Assembly (NCBI RefSeq): GCF_003858645.1
Contig: NZ_RQJP01000004.1
Location: forward strand, 434,001-498,000
DNA from: Larkinella knui
GTDB lineage: Bacteria > Bacteroidota > Bacteroidia > Cytophagales > Spirosomataceae
Direction: 5' to 3'
DNA: 64,000 nucleotides
Shown: in pieces, positions 43,333-52,516 of the stretch
Position numbering within the stretch: position 1 is the stretch's first letter
Layout: every line of letters starts with the position of its first letter
Translations under genes and position numbers: made by a program
The notes under the pieces: model-generated
The model's database searches: none
Told to the model about the DNA's origin: nothing
What the model saw: the letters and a program-made list of their open reading frames with translations, nothing else

Positions 43333-43848
43333 CTAGTTCCACAGACGCGTCAATCCGTCTTTTTCGCCCAGAAAAGGGTCGGTTTTTGGTACGGGCACCG
43401 CGGCAATATTCTGGTCGGCCTGCGGCCGATCGCCGGGTTCGCCCCGTAAAACGTCATAATCCCGGCCGTCAGGATAAGCGCCGACCACGCCAAAATCCGC
43501 CGAAGCGTCGAGCTTTTTGTGGCCTACACCAGCGGGAATAACGATGATATCGCCCGCCTGTATGCGGACTTTCTGCCCGTTTTCGCCACCCAGATGCACG
43601 AATGCCGAGCCGCTGTAAACGCCCAGGACTTCGTGGGAGGTGCTGTGATAATGGTGATACGCGAAAATGCCATTGCGCCAGGAATTGGTCCAGTTAGTGG
43701 CCGAAAACCGTTGTTCGAGCCAGGAGGCCCCGGCCAGACCGGTTTCTGAAAAGGAGTTTCGGTACAGCAACAGTGGAAGTTTGCTGTTGGGTATCTGGCC
43801 ATCGTCCTGAAAATGAAAGACTTCCGGCTGCGGTCTGGTTGGCGTCAT
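43333..43848 (-). CDS. cupin-domain protein
   Basis: This is a 171-residue cytoplasmic protein with one double-stranded beta-helix cupin domain (about 60-135). AYHHYHSTSHEVLGVYSGSAFVHLGGENG carries the first cupin motif with His/His/Glu-type metal ligands, and AGDIIVIPAGVGHKKL carries the second with its His. A longer N-terminal arm includes PLLLYRNSFSETGL. Related proteins are dioxygenases or sugar-binding regulators; the sequence does not decide between them. It lies 49 bases before the hydrolase gene on the same strand, so the two may be cotranscribed. Confidence 0.82.
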   Translation of the reverse strand: MTPTRPQPEVFHFQDDGQIPNSKLPLLLYRNSFSETGLAGASWLEQRFSATNWTNSWRNGIFAYHHYHSTSHEVLGVYSGSAFVHLGGENGQKVRIQAGDIIVIPAGVGHKKLDASADFGVVGAYPDGRDYDVLRGEPGDRPQADQNIAAVPVPKTDPFLGEKDGLTRLWN

Positions 43849-44174
43849 GGCGGTTCGAAGCGGCTAAACAAGGTGCCAAAAATGAAAGCCAGACGACCGA
43901 AGTCACCTGGCTTTTTGATTTCATTCGTCTGTAAGAATAGTTACGTTTCCGTTCCTTCTCCACTTCCGAACGAATTACATAGCTATAACGCCAATGCAAA
44001 CAAATTGTTTTTGAGGGTGAAAAATAGAGGTAAAATTTTTCATTTTTTAACATCGACTCTGCCAGCATGGGAGTTGGGTAGACCGGTCACCTATACAGAA
44101 ACGAACGTATATAAAATGTTACTATTCTCGAAAATTGGTAATATTGTATTCCCCAAACCCACCTCAATTCATTC
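43849..44174. other. AT-rich intergenic region between the cupin gene and the GNAT gene
   Basis: No gene is supported. This divergent region should hold promoters for both sides, but I could not identify a good -7/-33 pair or operator. Confidence 0.35.
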
Positions 44175-44942
44175 ATGGATTTATTTTTTGAATACGATAT
44201 TGAACGGCTTCGTCGCTATGCGAACGTTCCTGTAAACACCGAAAAGATCCGGATCGAATCACATCCCAGCCATTTGCTGCTTTCGTTTACGGAAGTGGGG
44301 TATTTTAATTACTGCGTTTGCCATGAACCCGGCCGCTTGGCGGAAGTTATCGAACAGGCGCACTCGTTTTACGCCGAACAGAAAATAGATCATCACAAAC
44401 TGCTCATCGATGAAGCCATTTGCGCCGAATCGCATGACCGGTTTTTAACGGACCGTGGCTACTCATTGAAAGAACGGATCAGGGCGGTTCATGACCCTTT
44501 GCTGGCCTACCGTCCGCAGCCACTTCCGGAAAATCTCCAGCTCGAACCCGTTCATGAAGCAACCCTCCCGGAATTTACCGAGGATTATCTGGCCGCTTTT
44601 GAATCGGAACAGAAAAATACCGCCCCTGTGGTTGCCAATTTCAGGCAATTGCTGGGTACTGAAAACATCTCGTTGTTTCGGGTAACCGACCAGGCGGAGC
44701 CCGTCGGAATTGCGGTTTTGTACGGTAGTGGCGCGGATTTTTTTCTGGCCGGGGGCGCCATTCTGCCCGCATTTCGGAACCGGGGCTACCACACATCGGC
44801 GTTGGTAACGCGGCTAAACCGGGTGAATGAGCAGAACGCCCGGAGTATTATTTCGTGGGCATACGACGGCGGGGCCAGCTACCGGAATATGGTAAGAGTA
44901 GGGCTAATTCCCTACAAATGTTACCGCGTGTATGAGCAATGA
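44175..44942 (+). CDS. GNAT-family N-acyltransferase
   Basis: This is a 255-residue protein. The C-terminal half is a GNAT fold: FFLAGGAILPAFRNRGYHTSALVTRLNRVNEQ contains the acyl-CoA pyrophosphate loop RNRGYHTS, followed by SIISWAYDGGASYRNMVRVGLIPYKCYRVY. The N-terminal ~130 residues are unassigned and could bind a partner or substrate. The last 11 bases overlap the start of the adenylation-carrier-thioesterase gene, so both proteins are likely made together. The pairing suggests it acylates a product or amine handled by the enzyme next door, but the substrate is unknown. Confidence 0.85.
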   Translation: MDLFFEYDIERLRRYANVPVNTEKIRIESHPSHLLLSFTEVGYFNYCVCHEPGRLAEVIEQAHSFYAEQKIDHHKLLIDEAICAESHDRFLTDRGYSLKERIRAVHDPLLAYRPQPLPENLQLEPVHEATLPEFTEDYLAAFESEQKNTAPVVANFRQLLGTENISLFRVTDQAEPVGIAVLYGSGADFFLAGGAILPAFRNRGYHTSALVTRLNRVNEQNARSIISWAYDGGASYRNMVRVGLIPYKCYRVYEQ

Positions 44943-47487
44943 ATTTCGACTGCGTTGGGCGGAAATGGCCCGGCTTTACGCAACGAAAACCGCCATTTGT
45001 GCAGGAAATCGAACGGTAACGTACGAGGCCTTGTTCTGCCGGGCCAATCAGTATGGCTGTGCCCTGGTGGAACGGAAATTCAATCAGCAATGCATTCCCG
45101 TCTTGCTGGACGATCCGATTGAACACGTCGCAGCTTTGATCGGTGTTGTGCTGTCCGGTAATTATTACCATTCCATCAGCCATCAATCGGCCGAATTTCG
45201 GAGCGATGCCCTGGATTTGCCGGATTGCCCCTGTCTAATCAGCGACTTGGCCCTGGTCGTTCCGGAGTATCCGACGCTATCGGTGCTCCTGCCCGAAATG
45301 CTTCGGACAGGTGGTTTCGGTGCCGAATCCTACCCGGTTTGTCATCCGGAGCACCCTTTTTGCCTCTTTACTACTTCGGGCAGTACGGGCCAACCCAAAC
45401 AGGTTATTCATTCACATCAGAGTATTTTGGCGGATACGTTCCGACAAATAACGGACAACGAAATTGGCCCGGCCGACCGGATCGACCTCCTGTTTTCGCT
45501 CGAATTCAGTGCCTCACTGGCCTGTATTTTCCCGGCCTTGCTCACCGGTGCCACGCTGGTTTTCTACGATCTGAAAAAAGAAGGTGTGTTGTCGTTACCG
45601 GTATTCTGGCAGCAGCAAACGATCACCTTCAGCAGCTTGTCGGTCAGCACCTTCCGGCTCCTGTTAAAAAGTGATGCGGATTTTAAAACCCTTTCTGCTT
45701 TACGAATGCTTTCCATCGGTGCCGAACCCGTTCGACATGCCGATGTAGCCGGGTTTCAGGAACGGTTTTCGGTGCATACGACGCTGCAGGTGGCGTATGC
45801 GACCACCGAAACCCGCACCATTTCGGAACATAAAATTCGCACGGATACGCCGGCGTCCAATTCTCTTTTCTCGGTTGGCAAACCGGTAGACGGTCGGGCG
45901 ATTTCGATTCGGTCGGAAACCGGGGCCGTATTGCCTGCCGGTCAAATTGGTGAAATCGTCGTTCAGGCGCGGTTCATTCCGTCGGCTTACCCCAATAACG
46001 GGGCCGCAACGCGACGGGCCTATCTGCTCTTGCCCGACGAAACCGTTCAGTATGCCACCGGCGATCTGGGTTTTATGGATGCCCATGGCTACCTGTTCTG
46101 GTGTGGCCGAACGGATTTTATGGTGAAGATTAACGGACAAAAGGTGAGTCTGGTTCAGGTGGAACAGGAGCTTAAAAACTCGCCCGGCGTGAAAAACGCT
46201 GCGGTTATTTACGATATGGTCCACCCAAACCGACCTCTCCTGAAAGCCTTCCTGTGTGCCGAACCGGATTTTAACCTGGCTAGTCTGAAGCAATCGCTGG
46301 CGCAGCGACTGTCCGTGGTTATGCTCCCCGACCGCTATAATTTACTCGATGCCTTGCCGCAGACCAAAACCGGTAAAATTGACCGGAAGCGTTTGGCCGA
46401 GATTCCGGAAACGGCGAACTCCATTACCGACAATTCAGCGATCACAGATGAACATTCTTTAGATCTGGTTCCGCTTATCAAGGCCATCTGGCAGAAAGAA
46501 CTGGGAGTAACTACCGTTTTCTCCGATTACGACGACTTTTTTCAGGACCTTGGGGGCGATTCGCTGACGGCTGAAAGCAGTTTGGCCGAACTGGAAAACC
46601 GTACAGGCAAAACCATACCGGTTCATGCGGCTTTTTCGTATTCGACTCCCAAAGCCCTGGCTTACTATGTTATGGGCCAGGACCAGCACCGGGCTCAGTG
46701 CATTCCGTTGAACAAGCCGGAACCCAATCGGAAGCAGGTTTATTTTATTCCGCCACTACCGGGCGATCGGCGGATGTACCGCTGGATTGAAAACCATCTG
46801 AATCAGGATTGTAACCTATATTATGTTCATTATGAGCCATATACGAAAAATGGCGAGCTGATTCCGTTCCCAGACCTGGTTCGGCAGATTGCCTGTGCTA
46901 TTGATAAACCGGCCGAAAGCGCGTTGATTGGTTTTTCGTTTGGCGGTTTGATTGCGTATCAGGTGGCACTGGAATTGGAGCAACGGCACCAGTCTATTCT
47001 GAATCAGATTGTTTTGCTGGACACGCCTTTGTACCGGCGCGTTACGTTTCGGGAATCGTTGCGGAAGGATGCATACCGGATCGGGCGGAAGGTGATGGCG
47101 GGTCTGAAATCCGAGCGAAGCGTTAGTTGGCGTGCTAGCTGGAATCGGGCCGTTGCCCGGTATCGAAAGCGGCTGAACCCGCAATCCGCTCATGCAAATT
47201 CAATCGTTGTGAGCAAGGCGGTCAGTTGGCAGGAATCGGGTTTCTCGGCGGTTCATCAGTACGTACGACAGATTCAGGTTCAACTATCGGTTGCCGCCCC
47301 CATTTTATTATTCCGCGCGAGCGACTCATCCGCTTTTCAGTATGAGATTCGGCCTGACTTCCGCTGGAAACCCTACACAACCGCCCATTTTGAAGAACAC
47401 CTCCTGGAAGCCAACCACGATCAGGTTTTGAATTCGACAAATAGTCACCGCATCGGGGTTGTGATTCAGGCGTTGCTTGGTTCATGA
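44932..47487 (+). CDS. stand-alone adenylation-carrier protein-thioesterase (A-T-TE) synthetase
   Basis: This is an 851-residue three-domain enzyme with no condensation domain. The adenylation domain (about 1-480) has TSGSTGQPK (148-156), YATGDLG, GRTDFMVKING and TKTGKIDRK. The carrier domain has DLGGDSL, phosphopantetheine Ser544. The thioesterase has GFSFGG (Ser669), LLDTPLY (Asp697) and EANHDQV (His829). In the A4 region the usual FDxS Asp that anchors an alpha-amino group is Ser193 (FSAS), suggesting the substrate is not an ordinary amino acid. A-T-TE enzymes such as ralfuranone synthase join two alpha-keto acids, a useful comparison. It needs a phosphopantetheinyl transferase, not seen here. 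Confidence 0.9.
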   Translation: MSNEFRLRWAEMARLYATKTAICAGNRTVTYEALFCRANQYGCALVERKFNQQCIPVLLDDPIEHVAALIGVVLSGNYYHSISHQSAEFRSDALDLPDCPCLISDLALVVPEYPTLSVLLPEMLRTGGFGAESYPVCHPEHPFCLFTTSGSTGQPKQVIHSHQSILADTFRQITDNEIGPADRIDLLFSLEFSASLACIFPALLTGATLVFYDLKKEGVLSLPVFWQQQTITFSSLSVSTFRLLLKSDADFKTLSALRMLSIGAEPVRHADVAGFQERFSVHTTLQVAYATTETRTISEHKIRTDTPASNSLFSVGKPVDGRAISIRSETGAVLPAGQIGEIVVQARFIPSAYPNNGAATRRAYLLLPDETVQYATGDLGFMDAHGYLFWCGRTDFMVKINGQKVSLVQVEQELKNSPGVKNAAVIYDMVHPNRPLLKAFLCAEPDFNLASLKQSLAQRLSVVMLPDRYNLLDALPQTKTGKIDRKRLAEIPETANSITDNSAITDEHSLDLVPLIKAIWQKELGVTTVFSDYDDFFQDLGGDSLTAESSLAELENRTGKTIPVHAAFSYSTPKALAYYVMGQDQHRAQCIPLNKPEPNRKQVYFIPPLPGDRRMYRWIENHLNQDCNLYYVHYEPYTKNGELIPFPDLVRQIACAIDKPAESALIGFSFGGLIAYQVALELEQRHQSILNQIVLLDTPLYRRVTFRESLRKDAYRIGRKVMAGLKSERSVSWRASWNRAVARYRKRLNPQSAHANSIVVSKAVSWQESGFSAVHQYVRQIQVQLSVAAPILLFRASDSSAFQYEIRPDFRWKPYTTAHFEEHLLEANHDQVLNSTNSHRIGVVIQALLGS

Positions 47488-47919
47488 ACCCTGATTGGAC
47501 CATAGCAATCGGACTGAAGAGATGGAAGGAAATTTATATTATTTACCGGTATAATTAAAAATTAGTTAAAAGCTTTTTTGTTTAAAGGATTAAGCATAGT
47601 TTTGGCGATACCAATTCTTAATCGAATACTAAAAAAACAAGGGAAAAGAATAGGCCGACAAACCGTCCTGTAACATCGCCCGAATACGCATCTTGAAATG
47701 GTATGCATCCTAAACTGATTCCAATCGGTCAGCCGTGTAAAATTGAAGGCTCATCTTAAATTTAAGTTTTTGCTTAATCGATTAAGCTGACGTAAACCGT
47801 TCTGTAATTTCTGATTTTTTCGAATCCGCTTTCGGTAGCCCGGATTGACTGGCGGTTGTTTTTCGCACGCCCGGATCAGCATGAATTTCCTTTTTCTTAC
47901 CAATAATCAATTTCCAACT
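47488..47919. other. regulatory region upstream of the SusC gene
   Basis: About 430 bases, strongly AT-rich, contain no supported gene. A 16-base perfect palindrome at 47772-47787 is the main feature, and a related half-site CTTAATCGAAT occurs near 47619. Confidence 0.6.
47772..47787. promoter_or_regulatory. LacI-family-type operator palindrome
   Basis: GCTTAATCGATTAAGC is a perfect 16-base palindrome with a central CG, the classic form of LacI/GalR-family operators. It lies about 133 bases upstream of the SusC start, so it is a candidate regulatory site for the SusC/SusD pair. No LacI-type regulator is in the window. Confidence 0.55.
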
Positions 47920-50910
47920 ATGAGAAAATTTGTAAAACTAGTCATTTTGCTACTCTGTCTGGGGCAAGGCCTGGCATTTGCCCAGAATGTCAGAGTGACC
48001 GGTAAAGTTACCGGGACCGACAACCAGGGCCTTCCCGGTGTCAACGTCCAGATTAGTGGGACGACGCTGGGAACGGCCACCGATGCCGCTGGTAATTTCA
48101 CCCTGAATGCTGCCGGCAATGCCTCGCTGGTATTTTCCAACATTGGCTACGTGAGTCAGACGGTGGAGGTTAACGGGCGTTCGGTAATTAACGTCCAACT
48201 GGTGGAAGATCTCAAAACGCTGAATGAAGTCGTTGTGGTCGGGTACGGTACCCAGCGCAAAACCGATGTAACCGGGGCATTGACTGCCATCTCAACCAAA
48301 GAATTTGCCCAACAACCCATTACCCGTTTAGACCAGGTGTTACAGGGGCGGGCTGCGGGTGTTCAGGTGACCCAGGCCAACGGTGCGCCGGGCGGTGATG
48401 CCCGCATCCGTGTCAGAGGGGCCAACTCGGTGTTGGGCGACAACAACCCGCTCTACGTCGTGGATGGGTTTGTGGGGGCCGATTTTAACTTCGTAAACCC
48501 CAGTGATATCGAAACGATCCAGGTGCTGAAAGATGCGGCTTCAACGTCTATTTACGGAAGCCGGGGCGCCAACGGCGTCGTAATCATCACGACCAAGCGG
48601 GGATCGAAAGGCATCAAGGTCATGTACGAAGGCCAGGCCAGCATATCCAATGTCATCAAGCGGTATGACGTGTTGCCCGCCGGTGAATTTGCGGAAATTG
48701 TGAACGCCCGGGCCACCGCTACCGGATCGAATCAGCCCTTTACGGCGGCTCAGATAGCCGGTTTTAAGCAGAACGGCGGCACCGACTGGCAGGATCTGGT
48801 GTATCGCCGGGGAAGTGGCCAGCAGCACCAGGTGACGGTTTCGGGAGGCTCGGACAAAACGACTTTTCTGATTTCGGGTAACTACGTGGGGCAGAACGGT
48901 ATTGTCGAAAATAGCGATTTTAAACGGTATATTCTTCGTACCAATTTAACCACGCAGATCAGTAACAGCCTGTCACTGCGGCTCAACCTGTCGGGTACCA
49001 AAACCCACAATCACAACACGAACGGGGGTGGAGCGCTGATTCAGGCGCTGGCGTGGGCACCGACAACGCCCGCTTATGATACCGACGGCCAGCCCACCTT
49101 TACCGACCCGATTGGTTCGGTCTACCGGAATCCGCTGGATTACCTCTACGATCAATCCGTGGATGCCGACCGGGCCGCGCTCAATGTCGTTGGTGGTGTT
49201 AACTACAAGTTGCCCATTAAAGGTCTTACGCTGGACGTTCAGTATGCCATCAACTACCTGAACGCCCAGAACCTGAGCTTTAATGGCAAGCGGCTTTCCA
49301 ACAACAACCCCAGCGCCACCCGGTATTCGGCCGAGCAGGTGACGCTCCAAAACACCAATAATCTGAACTACAACCTGACGGTTGGCAACCACTCAATCAA
49401 TGCCGTAGCCGTTCTGGAAACCCAGGGATTCACGAATCGGAATTTCACCGCCACGGCTTCGGGCCTTCGATTTCCGCAGTTGGGATATGACAACATCGGC
49501 GGGAATTCGGCGGCTTCCGTGGCTTCGGGCTACCAAAAATCGACCTTGCTTTCCTTACTGGGTCGGGTGAATTATGCCTACAAAGACAAGTACCTGGTGA
49601 CGGCGGCTGTTCGCCGGGATGGGTCGTCCAAATTCAGCAAGGAAAACCGGTATAGTGTTTTTCCATCGGTCGCTTTGGGTTGGCGGTTGTCGGAAGAAAA
49701 ATTCATCAAAGACCTCAATGTATTCAGCAATCTGAAGCTCCGTGGAAGCTGGGGAATGACGGGCAGCCAGGCCATCAGCCCCTACGCTACGCTGTCGCCC
49801 TACAACACGACCTTCGTGGCGTTTAACAACACGGCGGCCGTGGCCGGGGTGATTCAGGGCAATCAGGGAAACAGAAATCTGAAGTGGGAAACCACCAAAC
49901 AGACCGATGTGGGGCTGGAAATGGAGTTTTTCAACGGAAGGATTCGGATTGAAGCCGATTATTTCCACAAAAATACCACCGATCTGCTGCTGAATGTCGC
50001 CTTACCGAACTACGCTGGCGGAGGAACCCAAACCCGCAATGTCGGTGAAATTGAAAATAAAGGATTCGAGTTTTCGCTCGGCGCTACTCCTTTTGACCAT
50101 TCCGGTTTCCGCTGGGAGACCAACCTGAATTTATCCACGTTGCGGAATAAGGTAATCAGCCTGGGCGGTTTACCGCGCCTGGGAACCGGCACCGGCGTAG
50201 GGGCGGGTATGTCGACCACCAACGAGTTTATGCTGATGCCGGGCGAACCGCTCGGTTCGTATTGGGGGCTGAACTACCTCGGCACGTTTAAAGCCAGCGA
50301 AGCGGATCTGGCCGCCCGGTTTGGCCGCGTACCGGGCGATCCGCATTATCAAGACCTCAATGGCGACAATACGATCACGACCGACGATTTCCAGATCATC
50401 GGTCGCGCATTCCCGAAACTGACCGGCGGCTGGAACAACACCTTTTCGTATAAAGGGCTGACGCTGAATGTGTTCTTTAACGGCGTGTTCGGCGTCGACA
50501 AACTAAACTACACCCGGGCGGCTGCGCTGTCGGGTGCGGGGGATGCGCGTCAGTTTATTCTGGCAGAAATCCGGGATTATTACCGACCCGGCAACGAAAC
50601 CTCGGATGTGCCGGCTTTCACCAAAACTTACCAGCCCTTTACGCAATCGAGCCGGTTTATGGAAAACGGCAGTTTTGTTCGGCTCAAGAATGTGAGTCTG
50701 TCGTATAACGTGCCGACGGCTTTCCTGAAAAACAAGGGAACGATCCGGGTTTTCGTCAGCGCCACCAACCTGCTGACCATCACCAAATACAAAGGGCCGG
50801 ATCCCGAATCGAGCAACGTGGGCTCCAACCTGGATACGGCAATGGGGATCGACTACGGTTCATATCCCAACTCAAAAAACTACACGCTTGGTCTGAATCT
50901 GGGCTTCTAA
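47920..50910 (+). CDS. SusC/RagA-type TonB-linked outer membrane protein
   Basis: This is an outer-membrane nutrient transporter of about 996 residues. The signal peptide FVKLVILLLCLGQGLAFAQ follows MRK, which supports this ATG over two upstream Mets. A CarboxypepD-regulatory-like beta domain (VTGKVTGTDNQGLPGVNVQ) is followed by the plug domain with the TonB-box-like NEVVVVGYGTQRKTDVTGA and SIYGSRGANGVVIITTKRG. The barrel spans the rest and ends LNLGF. There is no STN (anti-sigma-linked) N-terminus, so regulation is likely by a repressor or activator binding upstream. It pairs with the SusD gene 20 bases downstream. Confidence 0.95.
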   Translation: MRKFVKLVILLLCLGQGLAFAQNVRVTGKVTGTDNQGLPGVNVQISGTTLGTATDAAGNFTLNAAGNASLVFSNIGYVSQTVEVNGRSVINVQLVEDLKTLNEVVVVGYGTQRKTDVTGALTAISTKEFAQQPITRLDQVLQGRAAGVQVTQANGAPGGDARIRVRGANSVLGDNNPLYVVDGFVGADFNFVNPSDIETIQVLKDAASTSIYGSRGANGVVIITTKRGSKGIKVMYEGQASISNVIKRYDVLPAGEFAEIVNARATATGSNQPFTAAQIAGFKQNGGTDWQDLVYRRGSGQQHQVTVSGGSDKTTFLISGNYVGQNGIVENSDFKRYILRTNLTTQISNSLSLRLNLSGTKTHNHNTNGGGALIQALAWAPTTPAYDTDGQPTFTDPIGSVYRNPLDYLYDQSVDADRAALNVVGGVNYKLPIKGLTLDVQYAINYLNAQNLSFNGKRLSNNNPSATRYSAEQVTLQNTNNLNYNLTVGNHSINAVAVLETQGFTNRNFTATASGLRFPQLGYDNIGGNSAASVASGYQKSTLLSLLGRVNYAYKDKYLVTAAVRRDGSSKFSKENRYSVFPSVALGWRLSEEKFIKDLNVFSNLKLRGSWGMTGSQAISPYATLSPYNTTFVAFNNTAAVAGVIQGNQGNRNLKWETTKQTDVGLEMEFFNGRIRIEADYFHKNTTDLLLNVALPNYAGGGTQTRNVGEIENKGFEFSLGATPFDHSGFRWETNLNLSTLRNKVISLGGLPRLGTGTGVGAGMSTTNEFMLMPGEPLGSYWGLNYLGTFKASEADLAARFGRVPGDPHYQDLNGDNTITTDDFQIIGRAFPKLTGGWNNTFSYKGLTLNVFFNGVFGVDKLNYTRAAALSGAGDARQFILAEIRDYYRPGNETSDVPAFTKTYQPFTQSSRFMENGSFVRLKNVSLSYNVPTAFLKNKGTIRVFVSATNLLTITKYKGPDPESSNVGSNLDTAMGIDYGSYPNSKNYTLGLNLGF

Positions 50911-50930
50911 ACCCTTTACATAAAGAAAAG

Positions 50931-52409
50931 ATGAAAAAGTTATCGATTTATATACTGATTGGCCTGCTGGCAGCGAGCTGTAAGAATTACCTGGAAGAAG
51001 ATACAACCGGGTTGTTATATGGCCCGAATGTTCTTTCATCACAGGATGGTCTGGAATCGGCCCTGACGGGCGCGTATAAGGGTCTGGGTTCGCAATGGAG
51101 CTACGGGTTTATCCATCCTTCGGCCAACGCAGCCGTACTTGGTGCCGACGATGTGACGACGCACCCCGCCAGCAACAAAGCCGACTGGCGGGAGTTCGAT
51201 CAATTCAACGTTTCAACCACCAACCAGCGTTCGGGGGCGGTATACAACGGGTGTTACAAAGCCATTCAGGGGGCCAATAACGTCATCAATAATTACACAA
51301 AAACCGTTGGCACCAAGGCGACCATCGACATCATTGCGGGCGAAGCGTATTTCATTCGGGCCTTTTCGTATTACTGGTTGACCCGGTTTTATGGAAGTAT
51401 TCCGTTGGTAACGGCGGGTGAATATTCGGATGATTTGCTCACGATTAAGAAATCGACCCCGGCCGAAGTGTACGAAATGATCGTGGCGGATTTGAAAAAA
51501 GCCGAGACCATGCTGCCCACGGTCAAACGGGATCCGGGTCGCCCGAATGTCGGTTCAGCCAAGGCGTTTCTGGCGGATGTGTATCTGACGATGGCGGGCT
51601 GGCCGTTAAAACAGGCTGATAAATATGACCTGGCGGCCGCCAAAGCGAAGGAAGTGATCGATAACCGGGCGGCCTACGGTTTTCAGTTGCTGCCCACGTT
51701 TGCCGCCGTGTTTGAAAATGATCCGGCGGTGGCCGCCACCGCCGAATCGGTGTATCAAATCAGCGGTTTTGCCGCCGGGAGCGGTACGGCCAATGCGACT
51801 TACGGCAATACCGCCATGCCCGGTGAAGAAGGCGGCTGGGATGACATGTTTGCCGAGCTTACTTTCTTCAAAAACTTTCCCGAAGGTCCCCGCAAAGACG
51901 CTACCTTTCGGACGGAGTTTGGTTTGGGAGCGACCAAAATTCCCTGGCAGCAGAGCCTGACCAAGCACCCGTATTACAAAAAATGGTACATCAAGGGTAA
52001 CATCGTCACTTCCAGCATTTCCCTGCCCTCAGTGATGATGCGCTACGCCCACGTACTGACTATTTATGCCGAAGCCAAAGCCCGGGGCACCGGCGGCCCT
52101 GATCAGGCGGCTTATGATGCCCTGAATCAGGTTCGTCTGCGGGGGTTGCCGGCGGGAACCAAACCGCTGACCCCGGCCGACGGACTGACGGCTGCTCAGT
52201 TTGCTGATGCTGTGGTGCAGGAGCGGGCCTGGGAGTTTGCCTGTGAGCGCACCCGGTGGTTCGATCTGGTTCGGCTCGAACGGGTCGAGGCCGCCAATGC
52301 CGCCAAAAGCCCCGACGATTTGCAACCGATCAAGCCCATTACCAAGGCCAATTATTGGTTTCCGCTGCCGTATACCGACACATCCATTAACCCGAATCTG
52401 AATCAATAG
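50931..52409 (+). CDS. SusD/RagB-type nutrient-binding lipoprotein
   Basis: This 492-residue lipoprotein has lipobox LAASC near residue 17. The SusD fold is shown by YLEEDTTGLLY, the TPR-like FIRAFSYYWLTRFYGSIPLV, and the C-terminal ERAWEFACERTRWFDLVRLERVE, which is diagnostic for the family. It caps the SusC barrel and captures oligosaccharide or peptide. No glycoside hydrolase is adjacent, so the ligand cannot be inferred from context. It ends before a strong hairpin terminator. Confidence 0.95.
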   Translation: MKKLSIYILIGLLAASCKNYLEEDTTGLLYGPNVLSSQDGLESALTGAYKGLGSQWSYGFIHPSANAAVLGADDVTTHPASNKADWREFDQFNVSTTNQRSGAVYNGCYKAIQGANNVINNYTKTVGTKATIDIIAGEAYFIRAFSYYWLTRFYGSIPLVTAGEYSDDLLTIKKSTPAEVYEMIVADLKKAETMLPTVKRDPGRPNVGSAKAFLADVYLTMAGWPLKQADKYDLAAAKAKEVIDNRAAYGFQLLPTFAAVFENDPAVAATAESVYQISGFAAGSGTANATYGNTAMPGEEGGWDDMFAELTFFKNFPEGPRKDATFRTEFGLGATKIPWQQSLTKHPYYKKWYIKGNIVTSSISLPSVMMRYAHVLTIYAEAKARGTGGPDQAAYDALNQVRLRGLPAGTKPLTPADGLTAAQFADAVVQERAWEFACERTRWFDLVRLERVEAANAAKSPDDLQPIKPITKANYWFPLPYTDTSINPNLNQ

Positions 52410-52419
52410 GTGATCGTAT

Positions 52420-52461
52420 ACCAACCCGGTTTTTCTCTTTTTAAAGAAAAACCGGGTTGGT
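52420..52461. terminator. bidirectional terminator between the SusD and MFS genes
   Basis: ACCAACCCGGTTTTTCT and AGAAAAACCGGGTTGGT form a perfect 17-base-pair stem around CTTTTTAA. T-rich arms suit both directions, and convergent genes lie on either side. Confidence 0.85.
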
Positions 52462-52516
52462 AAAATTCTGTATAACTGTATCAGGATCAGGCAGTCGATG
52501 ATAGGTTCGTCGCTGA

